A DNA stretch of 64,000 nucleotides from Magicicada septendecula (GCA_034769895.1 CM068370.1:38095031-38159030), one strand, 5' to 3'. Counted from the stretch's first letter, positions 55,540 through 64,000 are shown. Numbers and translations: made by a program. Notes: generated by a model not told the origin, from the letters alone.

Positions 55540-58246
55540 TTATGGGTGCTTAAATCTAGATGGTAGGTCTAGTATTTTTTGTCTCTTTAGTCTATGAGTG
55601 TCTTCACTATTGTCTATCAAAGTCATTGCAGGAATATTAGGGTGTAGTTCTAGTTTACTTAAATACTTTTCACTGCACTTACTCACTTCATCTTTAACAG
55701 ATGACACTTTTAAGTCACAGAGGATTTCTCTATTTGGTATAAACCAGGGTGCATTTATTATAATCCGTAGAACTTTTGCCTGGAATCGTTCTAGAATCTC
55801 TATATTAGACGTTGATGCCGACCCCCACAGCTGTATGCCGTAGGTCCAGATTGGTTTGAATGCCACTTTGTAAAGGAGTAATTTGTTGCTAAGGGACAGA
55901 GGTGATTTACGTCCAATCAGCCAATAGTATTTGCTGAGTTTATGGCCAAGTTGTTTTCTTTTGTTGAAAATATGCGTCTTCCATGTCAAGCCTTTATCCA
56001 AATGAATGCCCAAATATTTAACATTGTCCGCTTGTGGTAGGTAATGGCCATTAAAAGAGACTTGAGGTGACGCTCCTCTGCACTTAGTGAAAGTGACATG
56101 GACAGACTTTGTTTCATTGATCAGGATGCGCCATGATTTCGTCCAACGTTGAATTTGATACAAGTGTTGTTGAAGCATTCTCGCAGCAATGCCAGGATCT
56201 GCATGACTAGCCAGTATTGCTTTGTCGTCGGCAAACGTTGCTGTTCGGGTATAGGGACAAGTAGGAAGATCTGACGTGAAAAGTAGATATAACGTTGGTC
56301 CAAGGACGCTTCCTTGTGGAACACCGGCTCCGACAGGGTACAACTGTGTTACTTCTAGTCCGTATTTAACCCTAAAGTACCGTTCATGCAGGTACGACTT
56401 CAGAATAAGATATAGCGTGTGAGGAAGTACTTTTTTAAGTTTGTAAAGGAGGCCCACGTGCCAAACCCTATCGAAGGCCTGGCTTACGTCAAGGAAGGCC
56501 GCGGTACAGTAACCCTTTTTTTTCAAAAGTTTGATTGATGAGTTCAACTACCCGGTGAACTTGTTCTATAGGGCTGTGTCCTTTTTTGAAGCCAAACTGG
56601 TGGTCGGGTATCAAGTTGTTTTCCTCAATCACAGTTGTTAGTCTTCGGAGTATAAGTTTTTCTAGAAGTTTACCGAGTATCGGTAACAGGCTAGTAGGTC
56701 TGTAGGATGTTACATTATGAGGTGGTTTGCATTGCTTTTGAATAAGGATGATATCTGCCACTTTCCACTGAGGTGGAAAGTATCCAAGACGTAGAATTGC
56801 ATTGTATATCGCTGTAAGGAGTACTATTCCTTTTCGCGGTAATTCCTTAATAATACGCTCGGTGATAAGGTCATAACCAGGTGATTTTTTGGAATTCAGT
56901 TCATTTTTTACCATAAACATCAGTTCTTTAACTGTAAGAACATTTGGTAATGGTGACATTTGGTACGGTGCCTGTAAAAAGTTTTCAATTTTGAGCGTCA
57001 TCTACTGAAGAATTTTGAGATGGTAGCGGTTGGAACACTTTTTCTAGGTGAAGTCCGAAGGTGGTGGCCTTTTCATTATCTGTAGGAGCCCAGGATCCAT
57101 CCTCTTTCCGGATTGATGGAATAGGGTTTTTGGGATGTTTTAGGTTTCTCGTTGCTTGCCAAATAAAATAGTCTGTTTCAGCTGTATTTGTAAGGTTTTC
57201 TAGAAAGTTCTTGAATGATTCGTTTTTTAACTTTTTAATTAGAGTTTTTAGATCTCTGGAGGCCTTGTCGTAACGTCTTTTGTCTGAGGGGTATCTGGAA
57301 TTATACCAAATCCTTCTTAGCTGTCTTTTGAGTGCTATTTTTTCCCTGACTGCTACTGGACAGCTCTGATTCCTTCTTTTTTGAGGAATTTCCGGTGTAG
57401 CTTCCCAAGCGGATTCTTGAATTATACAGTTTAATGTGTTTACCGCTACCTCTATGTCCATGTTGTTTTTGAGGGGAATCTTTAAGTTTATCTTCCGGTC
57501 AACGAGTTGTCTGAAGTACTCCCAGTCAGTTCTCTTGTTGAAAAGGGTAGCTGGTTTCTTTGTAGCGGCAAAAGTGCTACTGATGGTTGCTATGACCGGG
57601 GAGTGATCAGAGGACAGGTCCAGGTTTGATTCTATCGTAAGGTATCCTGAGGCTATCCCTTTTGTTACGAAGAAATCTAGTAAGTCAGGAATTCTGCCTG
57701 GATCTGAAGGCCAGTACGTTGGTGCAAATGTTGATAAAAAGCCAAGCTGAAGTTCTTGCATAATTTGAAATAGTAGTCTGCCTCTGCCAGGTGCAGTCAG
57801 ACGGGATCCCCACAGCGTATTTTTAGCATTAAAATCGCCTCCTGCCATAAACCTGTTGCCAAGAGAGTTTACTCTATAGTTCCCTCCCTGTTTACGGGGT
57901 AGTTGGGCGGACAGTATACAGAGGAGATTGTTAGCGGTCCGTGCCAATCTGCTACGACAATACTTGTGGCCTGAAGATAGTTTTGTTCAAACTTAGGGAG
58001 CTCGTAGTGCTGTATGTGGTTTCTTATTAATATTGCGGTGCCTCCCCTAGGTCTCCTGGCTGCATCAGGGTGAGGGGTGTGGTAAAGTGTAAAGTCCCGA
58101 ATGTTGAAATATGAGTTGATGGAAAAGTGAGTTTCTGAAACGAGTAGAATATCTATTTTGTTGTGAATTAAGAAAGTCTCTACTTCTTGCCTGTGAGCAG
58201 ACAAGCCATTTGCATTCCATAACGCTATTTTATAGAGTTGTGCCAT
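55540..58246 (-). pseudogene. Jockey LINE ORF2: endonuclease plus reverse transcriptase
   Basis: About 902 codons in four frame segments (58246-57869, 57947-56985, 57001-56489, 56547-55540). The N-terminal APE-type endonuclease has LWNANGLSAHRQEVETFL, ILLVSETHF, GGDFNAKNTLWGSR and LSSDHSPV (metal- and DNA-binding Asn, Glu, Asp, His). RT follows: KSPGYDLITERIIKELP, FFPPQWKVADI-like, AAFLDVSQAFDRVWH (motif A), GVPQGSVLGPTLYLLF (motif B), ATFADDKAILAS (catalytic FADD, intact), then LGIHLDKGLTWKTH and IWTYGIQLWGS. Length and motifs match Jockey-clade ORF2, which encodes target-primed reverse transcription. Only three frameshifts (about 57880, 56995 and at the T8 run near 56517) break it, so it is young; some shifts could be sequencing errors. 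Confidence 0.95.
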
Positions 58247-58330
58247 TACGTAAATTTTTGTTGTAGGAGTTCCGTTAGTGTATCAATCTTATCGTTGAGT
58301 CTTTTTATTTCTGCGGACATGTGGTTGATA
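58246..58330 (-). pseudogene. Jockey LINE ORF1, last 28 codons
   Basis: Minus strand: INHMSAEIKRLNDKIDTLTE, LLQQKFT, stop TAA at 58248-58246. The heptad pattern is coiled-coil-like. The stop overlaps the ORF2 start as TAATG, so ORF2 would be translated by termination-reinitiation. The 5' truncation point of the element removes the rest of this RNA-binding (gag-like) protein. Confidence 0.75.
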
Positions 58331-58522
58331 GTTTACATAAACTTTTAAAATTATTCTGATGAGAGGTACGCGCTGATGAAGTATGGCACAAACTTCCTAA
58401 AGCACTCTGTACTTTCGATCATAACGTAGGTTAAGCGTGATCGTCATTACTGTTAATACGTATTTTCACTATTATCTGTTGGTCGTAATTTTATAAATTC
58501 CTTAAAAAGCTTTAAAACAATA

Positions 58523-58925
58523 TAATTAAATCACTACCGACTCGGAACACAAAGTTTTTATGGGTAAAAACGTAAAAGTTTTACCTTATAGCCTGAACCA
58601 GTTTTCGCTTATTATAAGCTTCGTCAGAGACTGCCACTGGGAGCGCTGTCCGTCTTGTTCTTGGCGACGGCGTCGACTTTTGAAGGATCGATGTTGTGTG
58701 TGTGGGGTGTGATACGTTCGAAAAAATGGGTGATTTGAATTGTGTCTGTTCGTTTAGGATGTCGTTTTTATGTGCTTTTATGTGTTTGTATATTTCCATC
58801 CAGGCTATAAGGTAAAACGTTTACGCTTTTACCAACAAAAAACTTTGTGTTCCGAGTCGATAGCGATTTAATTATATTTAGTTAATCAACGGACACGTCA
58901 TGGATAACGAAATCCAAGACTTTAA
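58523..58925 (-). mobile_element. Penelope-like element, family 1, short inverted copy
   Basis: Both ends are the family 1 terminus: left CACTACCGACTCGGAACACA, right TGTGTTCCGAGTCGATAGCG, inverted. The long left arm carries, on minus, the C-terminal remnant of the GIY-YIG protein (MEIYKHIKAHKNDILNEQTQ) and CTGACGA, A, stem GCTTA with TAAGC, GAAAA (58629-58601). The right arm is shorter but extends further outward (ACGGACACGTCATGGATAAC), as does the left arm of the 43.5-kb copy. Confidence 0.85.
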
Positions 58926-59881
58926 AACTTTTTACTAATTCATCCCCTTGTGATCTGGAGGAATCTAAATGAAACTACACACCGCATCTCCGAATTATTC
59001 TTAAGTCTCTTGGAGAGGAAGCAAGAGCTCAGAATCATACGTTGACATTCTACAATACAAGCTGGTGGATTGGTTTGTGTCTAGTTTTCTAGTAGAGCTA
59101 TTTACAAAAATGTTACATTGTGGACTTTTCTCATGTTTGCAAGGCTGTTTTACTGACCTAACACACTTCTGTAAAATATCACATAAATCTGTAACCTTGA
59201 GACATTATTTAAAACTTATTTTACTTTATTTCATCGATCCTTATTGTCCAACAAGAAACTGTAATTTGCATTTCAACCCAAGCAAAAGCGGCGTTAAATA
59301 CTTCCGCATACCTGACTAACACGCCAACTGTGGGATGTCAAAATCCTCAGTCTGGAGTTAGCTGAGCGTTTCCAAGGCCGCACTTTCATTATGACAAAGT
59401 TTTTTGACTTCTCCACTTTCCTGTTTTCTCTTATTTTTTATTCATGTCTACTCTAAATGACACGGATTACGTATGGACATCTTTTCGCAGTGTACCCTCG
59501 AGATCTCTTCTCTATTAAGGCTACTCGAGATCACTAGCGGCCAATTGATGCTCATCCATCAGTGCGATATCATTGTTCCTCGCTTGTCTCCTCACTTTAA
59601 CACAACCAAGTATTCATTCAATTTCACACTGATTTCTTATGATCTCAGTCCTGACCGATTTGCTTTCTTAAGTCAAATTGTAAGTGTCCGCTGTTTCCAG
59701 AATTTGCTCGGTTCTCTTTATGTCTTCTCTCGTTTCTTATACGTAGATTAAAATGTGTCATAACATGGCTTTTTTAAATGATAGCAACCTAGTTGTCTGA
59801 AGTTCAAATACTTACTCTTGAGTATGGCCCCTTTAATGCGGTCGCTCTCCTCTGGTTCCTTTTTTGCTTCGAAATGTACCC
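58926..59881. other. No gene seen
   Basis: Unassigned. A 92-codon plus-strand frame at 59473-59751 shows no recognisable domain. Confidence 0.35.
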
Positions 59882-59897
59882 GATCTGTGAGCATACC

Positions 59898-60369
59898 TAC
59901 TTACTTACTTACTAGCCAACGCCCACCCTTGGCTGTTGAGCCATTAGGCGACGCGCTGACCAGTAGCGTCGGGCTTCGGCGATCTCGGTGTCCTCGTTGG
60001 ACGGGGTGTGGTCTAAGGTCGGGCAGTCTCTCAGATGGTCGGCGTCCATCGTCGCGTGGCCGCACAGCTGGCACTCAGGGGTTGGCAGCGCGTGGAGGCG
60101 GTGCAGATGTGAAGCGAGATAGTCATGTCCGGTTTTTAGTCGGAAGTTGGCGACACACACTGCACGAGGGAGGTTGGGGTTGATTGGACCCTCGGTGACG
60201 AGGCTTTCCGATTTTTTACCGGCGGCCGCCTCAGACAGTCTTCGCTTATTCCATATGCTGACGGCGGAGTTTATTTGAGCTTTGGAAGATTGTAGGGACT
60301 GAGGGCGGGTAGGCTGGGGGGTAGGGTTGTGCCTTGCTTGGCCAGTTTATCGGCCTCCTCGTTGTCCCA
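59898..60369 (-). pseudogene. LINE with RNase H and Cys/His C-terminus, 5' truncated
   Basis: Minus strand: WDNEEADKLAKQGTTL (the NExADxLAKxG end of RNase H), a frame break at about 60288, INSAVSIWNKRRLSEAAAGK, NLPRAVCVANFRLKTGHDYL, ASHLHRLHALPTPECQLCGH, DADHLRDCPTL, AEARRYWSARRLMAQQP. The TGH...CxxC...H..xxC set is the conserved C-terminal region of RNase H-bearing LINEs (I/LOA-type). It ends in a (TAAG)n tail (59898-59914) and is flanked by GATCTGTGAGCATACC at 59882-59897 and 60370-60385, a perfect 16-bp target duplication. Confidence 0.95.
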
Positions 60370-60465
60370 GATCTGTGAGCATACCGTAATTTATCATCAT
60401 TAAAACGATCCATACCAATGATTCAAAACGGCTTAGCAAATAATTAAATAAAGATAAATCAATAC

Positions 60466-60887
60466 GTGGGCGAGCCGGCACAGTGGTAGCGTCTCTGACT
60501 CATAATTAGAGCGTTGCTGTGCCGCCGATGTGGTAAGATCGAGTCAAGGTCACGGCTCGATTTGCTCGTCCACCCGCACTTACGCGGACAAATAATACGT
60601 ACGTCTTCTCTGGCATACCCGGGCCAGATAAGTAACAAGCGCACACAATATATACTACACACACATAAACAACACTCTTTCCCCTCACGGCTCGGCTTGC
60701 CTCCGGGCGTGGGTTAAAAGGTTGGCTAATATCTCTCTGGCTGGGGTGGGGCGCAACAGGCCGGAGGCCGGAGGGCACAATAGGTCTATGATTAATGCCT
60801 GAAGTGGAGAAGAAGAAGAAGAAGAAGAAGAAGAAGAAGAAGAAGAAGAAGAAGAAGAAGAAGAAGAAGAAGAAGAAGAAGAAGAAG
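60466..60887 (+). mobile_element. tRNA-derived SINE with (GAA)n tail
   Basis: The head has an RNA polymerase III A-box-like segment (GGCACAGTGGTAGCGTC) and a B-box-like segment (GGTAAGATCGAGTC) spaced as in a tRNA, then about 230 bp of tRNA-unrelated body and a pure AAG tail from 60811. Flanked by AAGATAAATCAATAC (60451-60465 and 60888-60902), a 15-bp target duplication. Probably mobilised by a LINE whose 3' end is a GAA repeat; families B and C here have such ends. Confidence 0.88.
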
Positions 60888-60890
60888 AAG
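60811..60890. repeat. (AAG)n microsatellite, SINE tail
   Basis: About 26 perfect units forming the tail of the SINE at 60466. Confidence 0.97.
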
Positions 60891-61025
60891 ATAAATCAAT
60901 ACTTCTAGTTTGTCACTCGCCTAAAAACACGCATAAAAAACATACTGTTCTCCTGTTATAGAAATTTCCAATATATTCTATTGACAGCACGTAATAACAG
61001 TGCTATTTTGTAACTACAGTATAAT

Positions 61026-61507
61026 CATCGTTATCATCATCATCTTCTTCACGCATTAAACCAAGGATGGTTTGTTCCTGCCTTAGACAGGCAAAGATTA
61101 GAGCTAGTCACTCCAGCGCTTCCTCGGACGTCCCACACCTCTGCGTCCCCTCGGCTTATAGTTCCAGAGTTGTTTGGGGATACGGCAGTCATCCATTCGG
61201 CAAAGATGTTCCCACCAATTCAGCCGATACTGGGCGATCCTGTCGAGTATACTCATAATATTTAGTTCCTGCCGTATATCTATATTTCTTCTATGATCAT
61301 GGAGAGTATGCTCTGCCACGTGCCTGAGAAATCTTATTTCAGCCGCTTGGATGCGACTGGAATGGCCTTCCGTTAAAGTCCAATTCTGAGACCCATAAAC
61401 GAGTGTGGGAAGAGCCATCACCTTGTAGATTTTTAGGCGTGTTCCTTTACTTGCTGACTTAAGGGTTCGCCCAATGGTCGCGCACATAAGGTTGAACTTA
61501 TGCAACT
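61026..61507 (-). pseudogene. LINE family A, copy 6
   Basis: A 133-codon open minus-strand frame: MHKFNLMCATIGRTLKSASK, LKIYKVMALPTLVYGSQNWT, RIQAAEIRFLRHVAEHTLHD, LNIMSILDRIAQYRLNWWEH, LCRMDDCRIPKQLWNYKPRG, RRGVGRPRKRWSD. Then the (GAT)n tail at 61026-61045. The cleanest C-terminus of family A in the window; RT core missing. Confidence 0.92.
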
Positions 61508-61588
61508 TAACTACAATATTTCAACAGAATTAAACACTTAACACTTGCAGTACCTCGCAACTATCACTGCAAAACAACTCGCAGAACT

Positions 61589-62105
61589 AAATATCGGTAT
61601 GGAGAACCATACATGACTTCCATGTTCTAAGATTTATATTTAAAATAATTTACGAAATGAAATGTTCCCATAGAAACTACTTCTTTCCACTTATTGCTTC
61701 AGGCTTAACCACAGTACTGTGGTCACTAAAGTATACCACGGCACGTTATCGCACTCGACTTTCACTGATGATGGCAGTCGACGGCACTGCCGAAACGTCT
61801 GGTTTTGCAGAAAACATTGGACTACGGCCAAACACCCCGGGAAGGAATTTTAACAACAAACTACTACTTTGTTGCCGATAAAGTAGTACACATATAAAAT
61901 TATCCCCTCCCCTTTCAACTATAATTTTCATTTATAGAAAATTACTCCCACCCCATTCAACTAGCCTCTTCATTTATAGATATTTCATCTACGTTTCTAC
62001 AGAGGATTATTAAGATCTTCTTATCAGGATACTTTATTTATCAAAATTAAGTACTTTACTCTTGTTACAACAAAAAATGTTTCAGGTAAACTGCCCTTTC
62101 CCCCG
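61589..62105 (+). repeat. Dispersed repeat S, copy 2, interrupted
   Basis: Matches 14515-14875, but is split at 61686-61858 by element H and has a short local duplication of the CCCCTCCC...TTCATTTATAG segment near 61930-61980. Non-coding. Confidence 0.85.
61686..61858 (+). mobile_element. Element H, single arm, with 13-bp target duplication
   Basis: 173 bp absent from repeat S copy 1. Flanks AAACTACTTCTTT (61673-61685) and AAACTACTACTTT (61859-61871), 12 of 13 identical. Begins near CCACAGTACTGTGG, the centre palindrome of element E. Contains CTGATGA (61765), T, perfect six-pair stem GGCAGT with ACTGCC, then GAAACGTCTGG (61792), followed by CTACGGCCAAACACCCCGG as in E. One arm only, no ORF. 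Confidence 0.82.
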
Positions 62106-62534
62106 TACAAAATAGCATACAGAACAACCAATACCATTACAAAACACATCAATAATACAAACACAGACATAAACAAATATAACAAAACAGGTGTTTACAA
62201 ATTAAATTGTAATGACTGCAATAGTTTCTACATCGGCCAGACAGGAAGATCTTTTTCATCCCGTTATTCTGAACACTTAAAAGCTCTAACCAACAACAAT
62301 ATACACTCCGCATTTGCCACACACATACACACAGAAAACCACAGTTACACCAACATAGACACTAATCTCGAAATTTTACATTACTTACCTAAAGGTCGAA
62401 AAATCAACACAACTGAACAATACGAAATATATAAACACCACACAACACAACCAAACAACATACTCAACGATCAATTAAAATATAAATCACATACACTTTT
62501 TGACACAATTTTACAAAAACAAACATCAAGTTGA
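62106..62534 (+). pseudogene. Penelope GIY-YIG endonuclease domain, family 2
   Basis: A 142-codon open frame without ATG: YKIAYRTTNTITKHINNTNT, KTGVYKLNCNDCNSFYIGQT, GRSFSSRYSEHLKAL, IHSAFATHIHTENHSYTNID, KGRKINTTEQYEIYKHHTTQ, NNILNDQLKYKSHTLFDTIL. GVY and YIG bracket CxxC, followed by the expected Arg and Glu/His. Uninterrupted to a TGA at 62532. Clearly diverged from the 43.6-kb copy, so a separate lineage. It lacks the upstream RT and a start codon, so it is the truncated 3' part of an element. Confidence 0.9.
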
Positions 62535-62700
62535 ATCCCTGCACCAATCCCCTTCCTCCACACACCACCACCACTACACCTTCCACACAAAAACCGTTAC
62601 GAAATGATGGCAGTCTGACTAAAAGCTGAAGAAGGCGGATACGTACGGCGAAACGCGTCCGACGAAAAAAGTAAGTTTTCACAAGATAAAGTTCATTTTA
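62106..62700 (+). mobile_element. Penelope-like element fragment, family 2
   Basis: A second Penelope family: GIY-YIG coding block, stop at 62532, about 90 bp of C-rich spacer, CTGAAGA (62626), A, stem GGCG with CGGC (one mismatch), GAAACGCG, then about 40 bp to an unclear end near 62700. RT part absent. Confidence 0.8.
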
Positions 62701-62707
62701 AGTAAAA

Positions 62708-62804
62708 TCATAATATTCAGTTCCTGCCGTATATCTGTGTTTCTTCTATGCTCATGGAGAGTATACCCTGCCATGTGCCTGAGAAATCTCATTTCAGCCG
62801 CTTG
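62708..62804 (-). pseudogene. LINE family A, copy 7 (internal fragment)
   Basis: Matches the segment RIQAAEMRFLRHMAGYTLHE, RRNTDIRQELNIM of the family (CATAATATTCAGTTCCTGCC through TTTCAGCCGCTTG). No tail. It is cut at both sides. Confidence 0.8.
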
Positions 62805-62836
62805 CTTTTATTCACATTTGTGGTCAACAACTTTTG

Positions 62837-63098
62837 ATCCGTCCGGCTAGTCCTTTTTTGTGACAGTTTAGTAGTGAATATGTTCCCTGGATAGGTTACA
62901 AGCATATGGCAGGGTAAGACGTATGGTGGGGCCACCTTCGGGCTTAAAGTCCAGCCCGATTTTCTGTCTGGGTGTTCTCCCATAAACTGACTGTCTTACC
63001 AGACTAAAAAGACCAGTTTTCCCTAATGAGATATCTATAAGGATCTTTAATGTGGTGGTTTCTCCTTGCCTCCCACATCCTACGTCGTCGACCAATCA
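62837..63098 (-). CDS. Unknown repeated ORF X, copy 2
   Basis: Minus-strand frame 63095-62868 parallel to the C-terminal half of the ORF at 16.36-16.80 kb: DDVGCGRQGETTTLKILIDI, GKTGLFSLVRQSVYGRTPRQ, KIGLDFKPEGGPTIRLTLPY. Function unknown. Beyond 63098 the similarity to copy 1 stops. Confidence 0.4.
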
Positions 63099-64000
63099 TA
63101 ATCTCTTAAATTATTTAAGAAGTTAAAACATACAGCAAATGTAAAGGAATTTTATTAGATTTTTTAAACAAAACCTAGTGATGTTAATTTACAATCACAG
63201 AAAGCTGTAGGCCTACTACATCTCGAAATGACATTATGTGAATCATGTGTTAATAGTGATTTATGTTCTTTAAATTATCGACAGTGTTTGGCGTCACAGA
63301 CTTGACAAACATGCGTGTTTTTATAACTTCTGGTGATGAAAGGTTTTATGAAGGCCGCCCATTAAAACTACACATAATTTTTAAGTATTTGGGTCAATGT
63401 TTTATTAAAATTTATTATCATCTTCGTAACCTGTTTACGGGCAAAACAGGGACAATTAATATGCACATGTGTATTATTATGTAAGGAATACTGTAATCGA
63501 TCTTATATAATAATAATTTATGGATAGGCTATAATTATTCCCACACGTAGCATATATACACAGAGTCACACAAAAATATTTATTTGTAGGTCAGGTTACG
63601 GTAGGATAGATAGATTACGCTGGGTTAGGTTAGGTTAGGTGTAGGCCGGTGTTGATTATTTCCGCATTGGCTGTATGCAAGTTCTGATGGTGTCAACAAA
63701 TTTAACCGAAACGTTGACAATAATTTTATAAAAATGAGTCAAAGAACTTCACAAAGTAGTTCATCAATTATTAACTCACGTCCGTTACCAAACTAAGGGT
63801 GAGGTGTAGCGTCGAGCAACGGATGGATGGTCCACAGCTTTCGTTCCGCCGCTCATGGGAAGGTCTTGACCCGCACTTTGACAAGCTGATGCTGCTTGAA
63901 GACGTTTTTTGCTGAAAAACTAAAGGTGCAGGAAAGCTGCTGCTCTTTTAGACACCGTCGCATATTTAGATGTTGCCATATTCCAAACAGGAAACGCCAG
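63099..64000. other. No gene seen
   Basis: Unassigned. Contains a short GGTTA run (63624-63640) and, near 63681-63712, a partial motif (CTGATGG, GGT with ACC, GAAACGTTGAC) resembling the hammerhead-like hairpins. Confidence 0.35.

Larger units (their letters stand above)
55350..58330 (-). mobile_element. Jockey-clade LINE, 5' truncated, about 3 kb
   Basis: Minus-strand element with the last 28 codons of ORF1, a full-length ORF2 region, a roughly 190-bp 3' UTR and a poly-A end (T run at 55351-55361). Borders carry GTTCACATAAA (55337-55347) and GTTTACATAAA (58331-58341), a target duplication with one difference. It is the most complete autonomous-type element in the window. Confidence 0.92.

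Noticed and set aside
63681-63712. CTGATGG, GGT/ACC, GAAACGTTGAC
   Set aside because: The first box lacks the GA dinucleotide and the stem is only three pairs; kept as a possible relic, not counted.
1-64000. CRISPR arrays, bacterial operons, rRNA genes
   Set aside because: The sequence is eukaryotic with non-LTR, Penelope and DNA transposons; no spaced short direct repeats, operon layout or rRNA-like segments were seen. A full tRNA scan could not be run.

Overview
This is a eukaryotic, AT-rich, TE-dominated intergenic/intronic window, most likely from a large-genome insect. The mix of many decayed LINE families, Penelope-like elements, hAT, PIF/Harbinger and mariner DNA transposons, long TTC/GAA microsatellites and short GGTTA runs (the insect telomere word) fits an insect, perhaps a polyneopteran such as a cockroach, termite or cricket. 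That placement is inference; no host gene in the window is identifiable enough to name the species. No intact host gene was recognised. Three sets of candidate host exons with good splice signals are listed (about 2.65-4.24 kb on +, 35.75-35.87 kb on -, 45.16-45.29 kb on -), all tentative.

Layout. 0-12 kb: microsatellites, LINE C-terminal relics, two copies of a non-autonomous hAT family, a hAT element with a recognisable transposase dimerisation domain (7.1-8.1 kb) inserted in an older repeat, and an RTE/SR2-like reverse transcriptase tail. 13-20 kb: dispersed repeat pairs, a Harbinger-type MITE, an unknown repeated ORF, a third hAT MITE and a foldback element with 13-bp target duplications. 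21-34 kb: LINE tails, a large compound microsatellite, an internally deleted mariner with TA duplications, a Penelope fragment and a hAT element with a perfect 8-bp duplication. 36-53 kb: LTR relics, a Harbinger element interrupted by a LINE, a Tc1/IS630-like element, a Penelope GIY-YIG endonuclease fragment between inverted ends, and a Harbinger element carrying both transposase and MADF remnants, nested in an LTR. 53-63 kb: a foldback element nested in a hAT MITE, a nearly complete 3-kb Jockey-clade LINE, a 16-bp-TSD LINE tail with RNase H remnant, a tRNA-derived SINE, and a second Penelope family.

The strongest unusual signal is a structured motif recurring at about twelve places: CTGANGA, one spacer base, a hairpin of variable sequence but conserved pairing, then GAAA. 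It resembles a hammerhead-ribozyme core, which is known from Penelope-like elements. Here it occurs next to Penelope GIY-YIG coding remnants and also in short ORF-less, often inverted-repeat elements. Three of those (19.4, 53.8 and 61.7 kb) have flanking 13-bp near-duplications. They may be a family of small Penelope-related retroelements.
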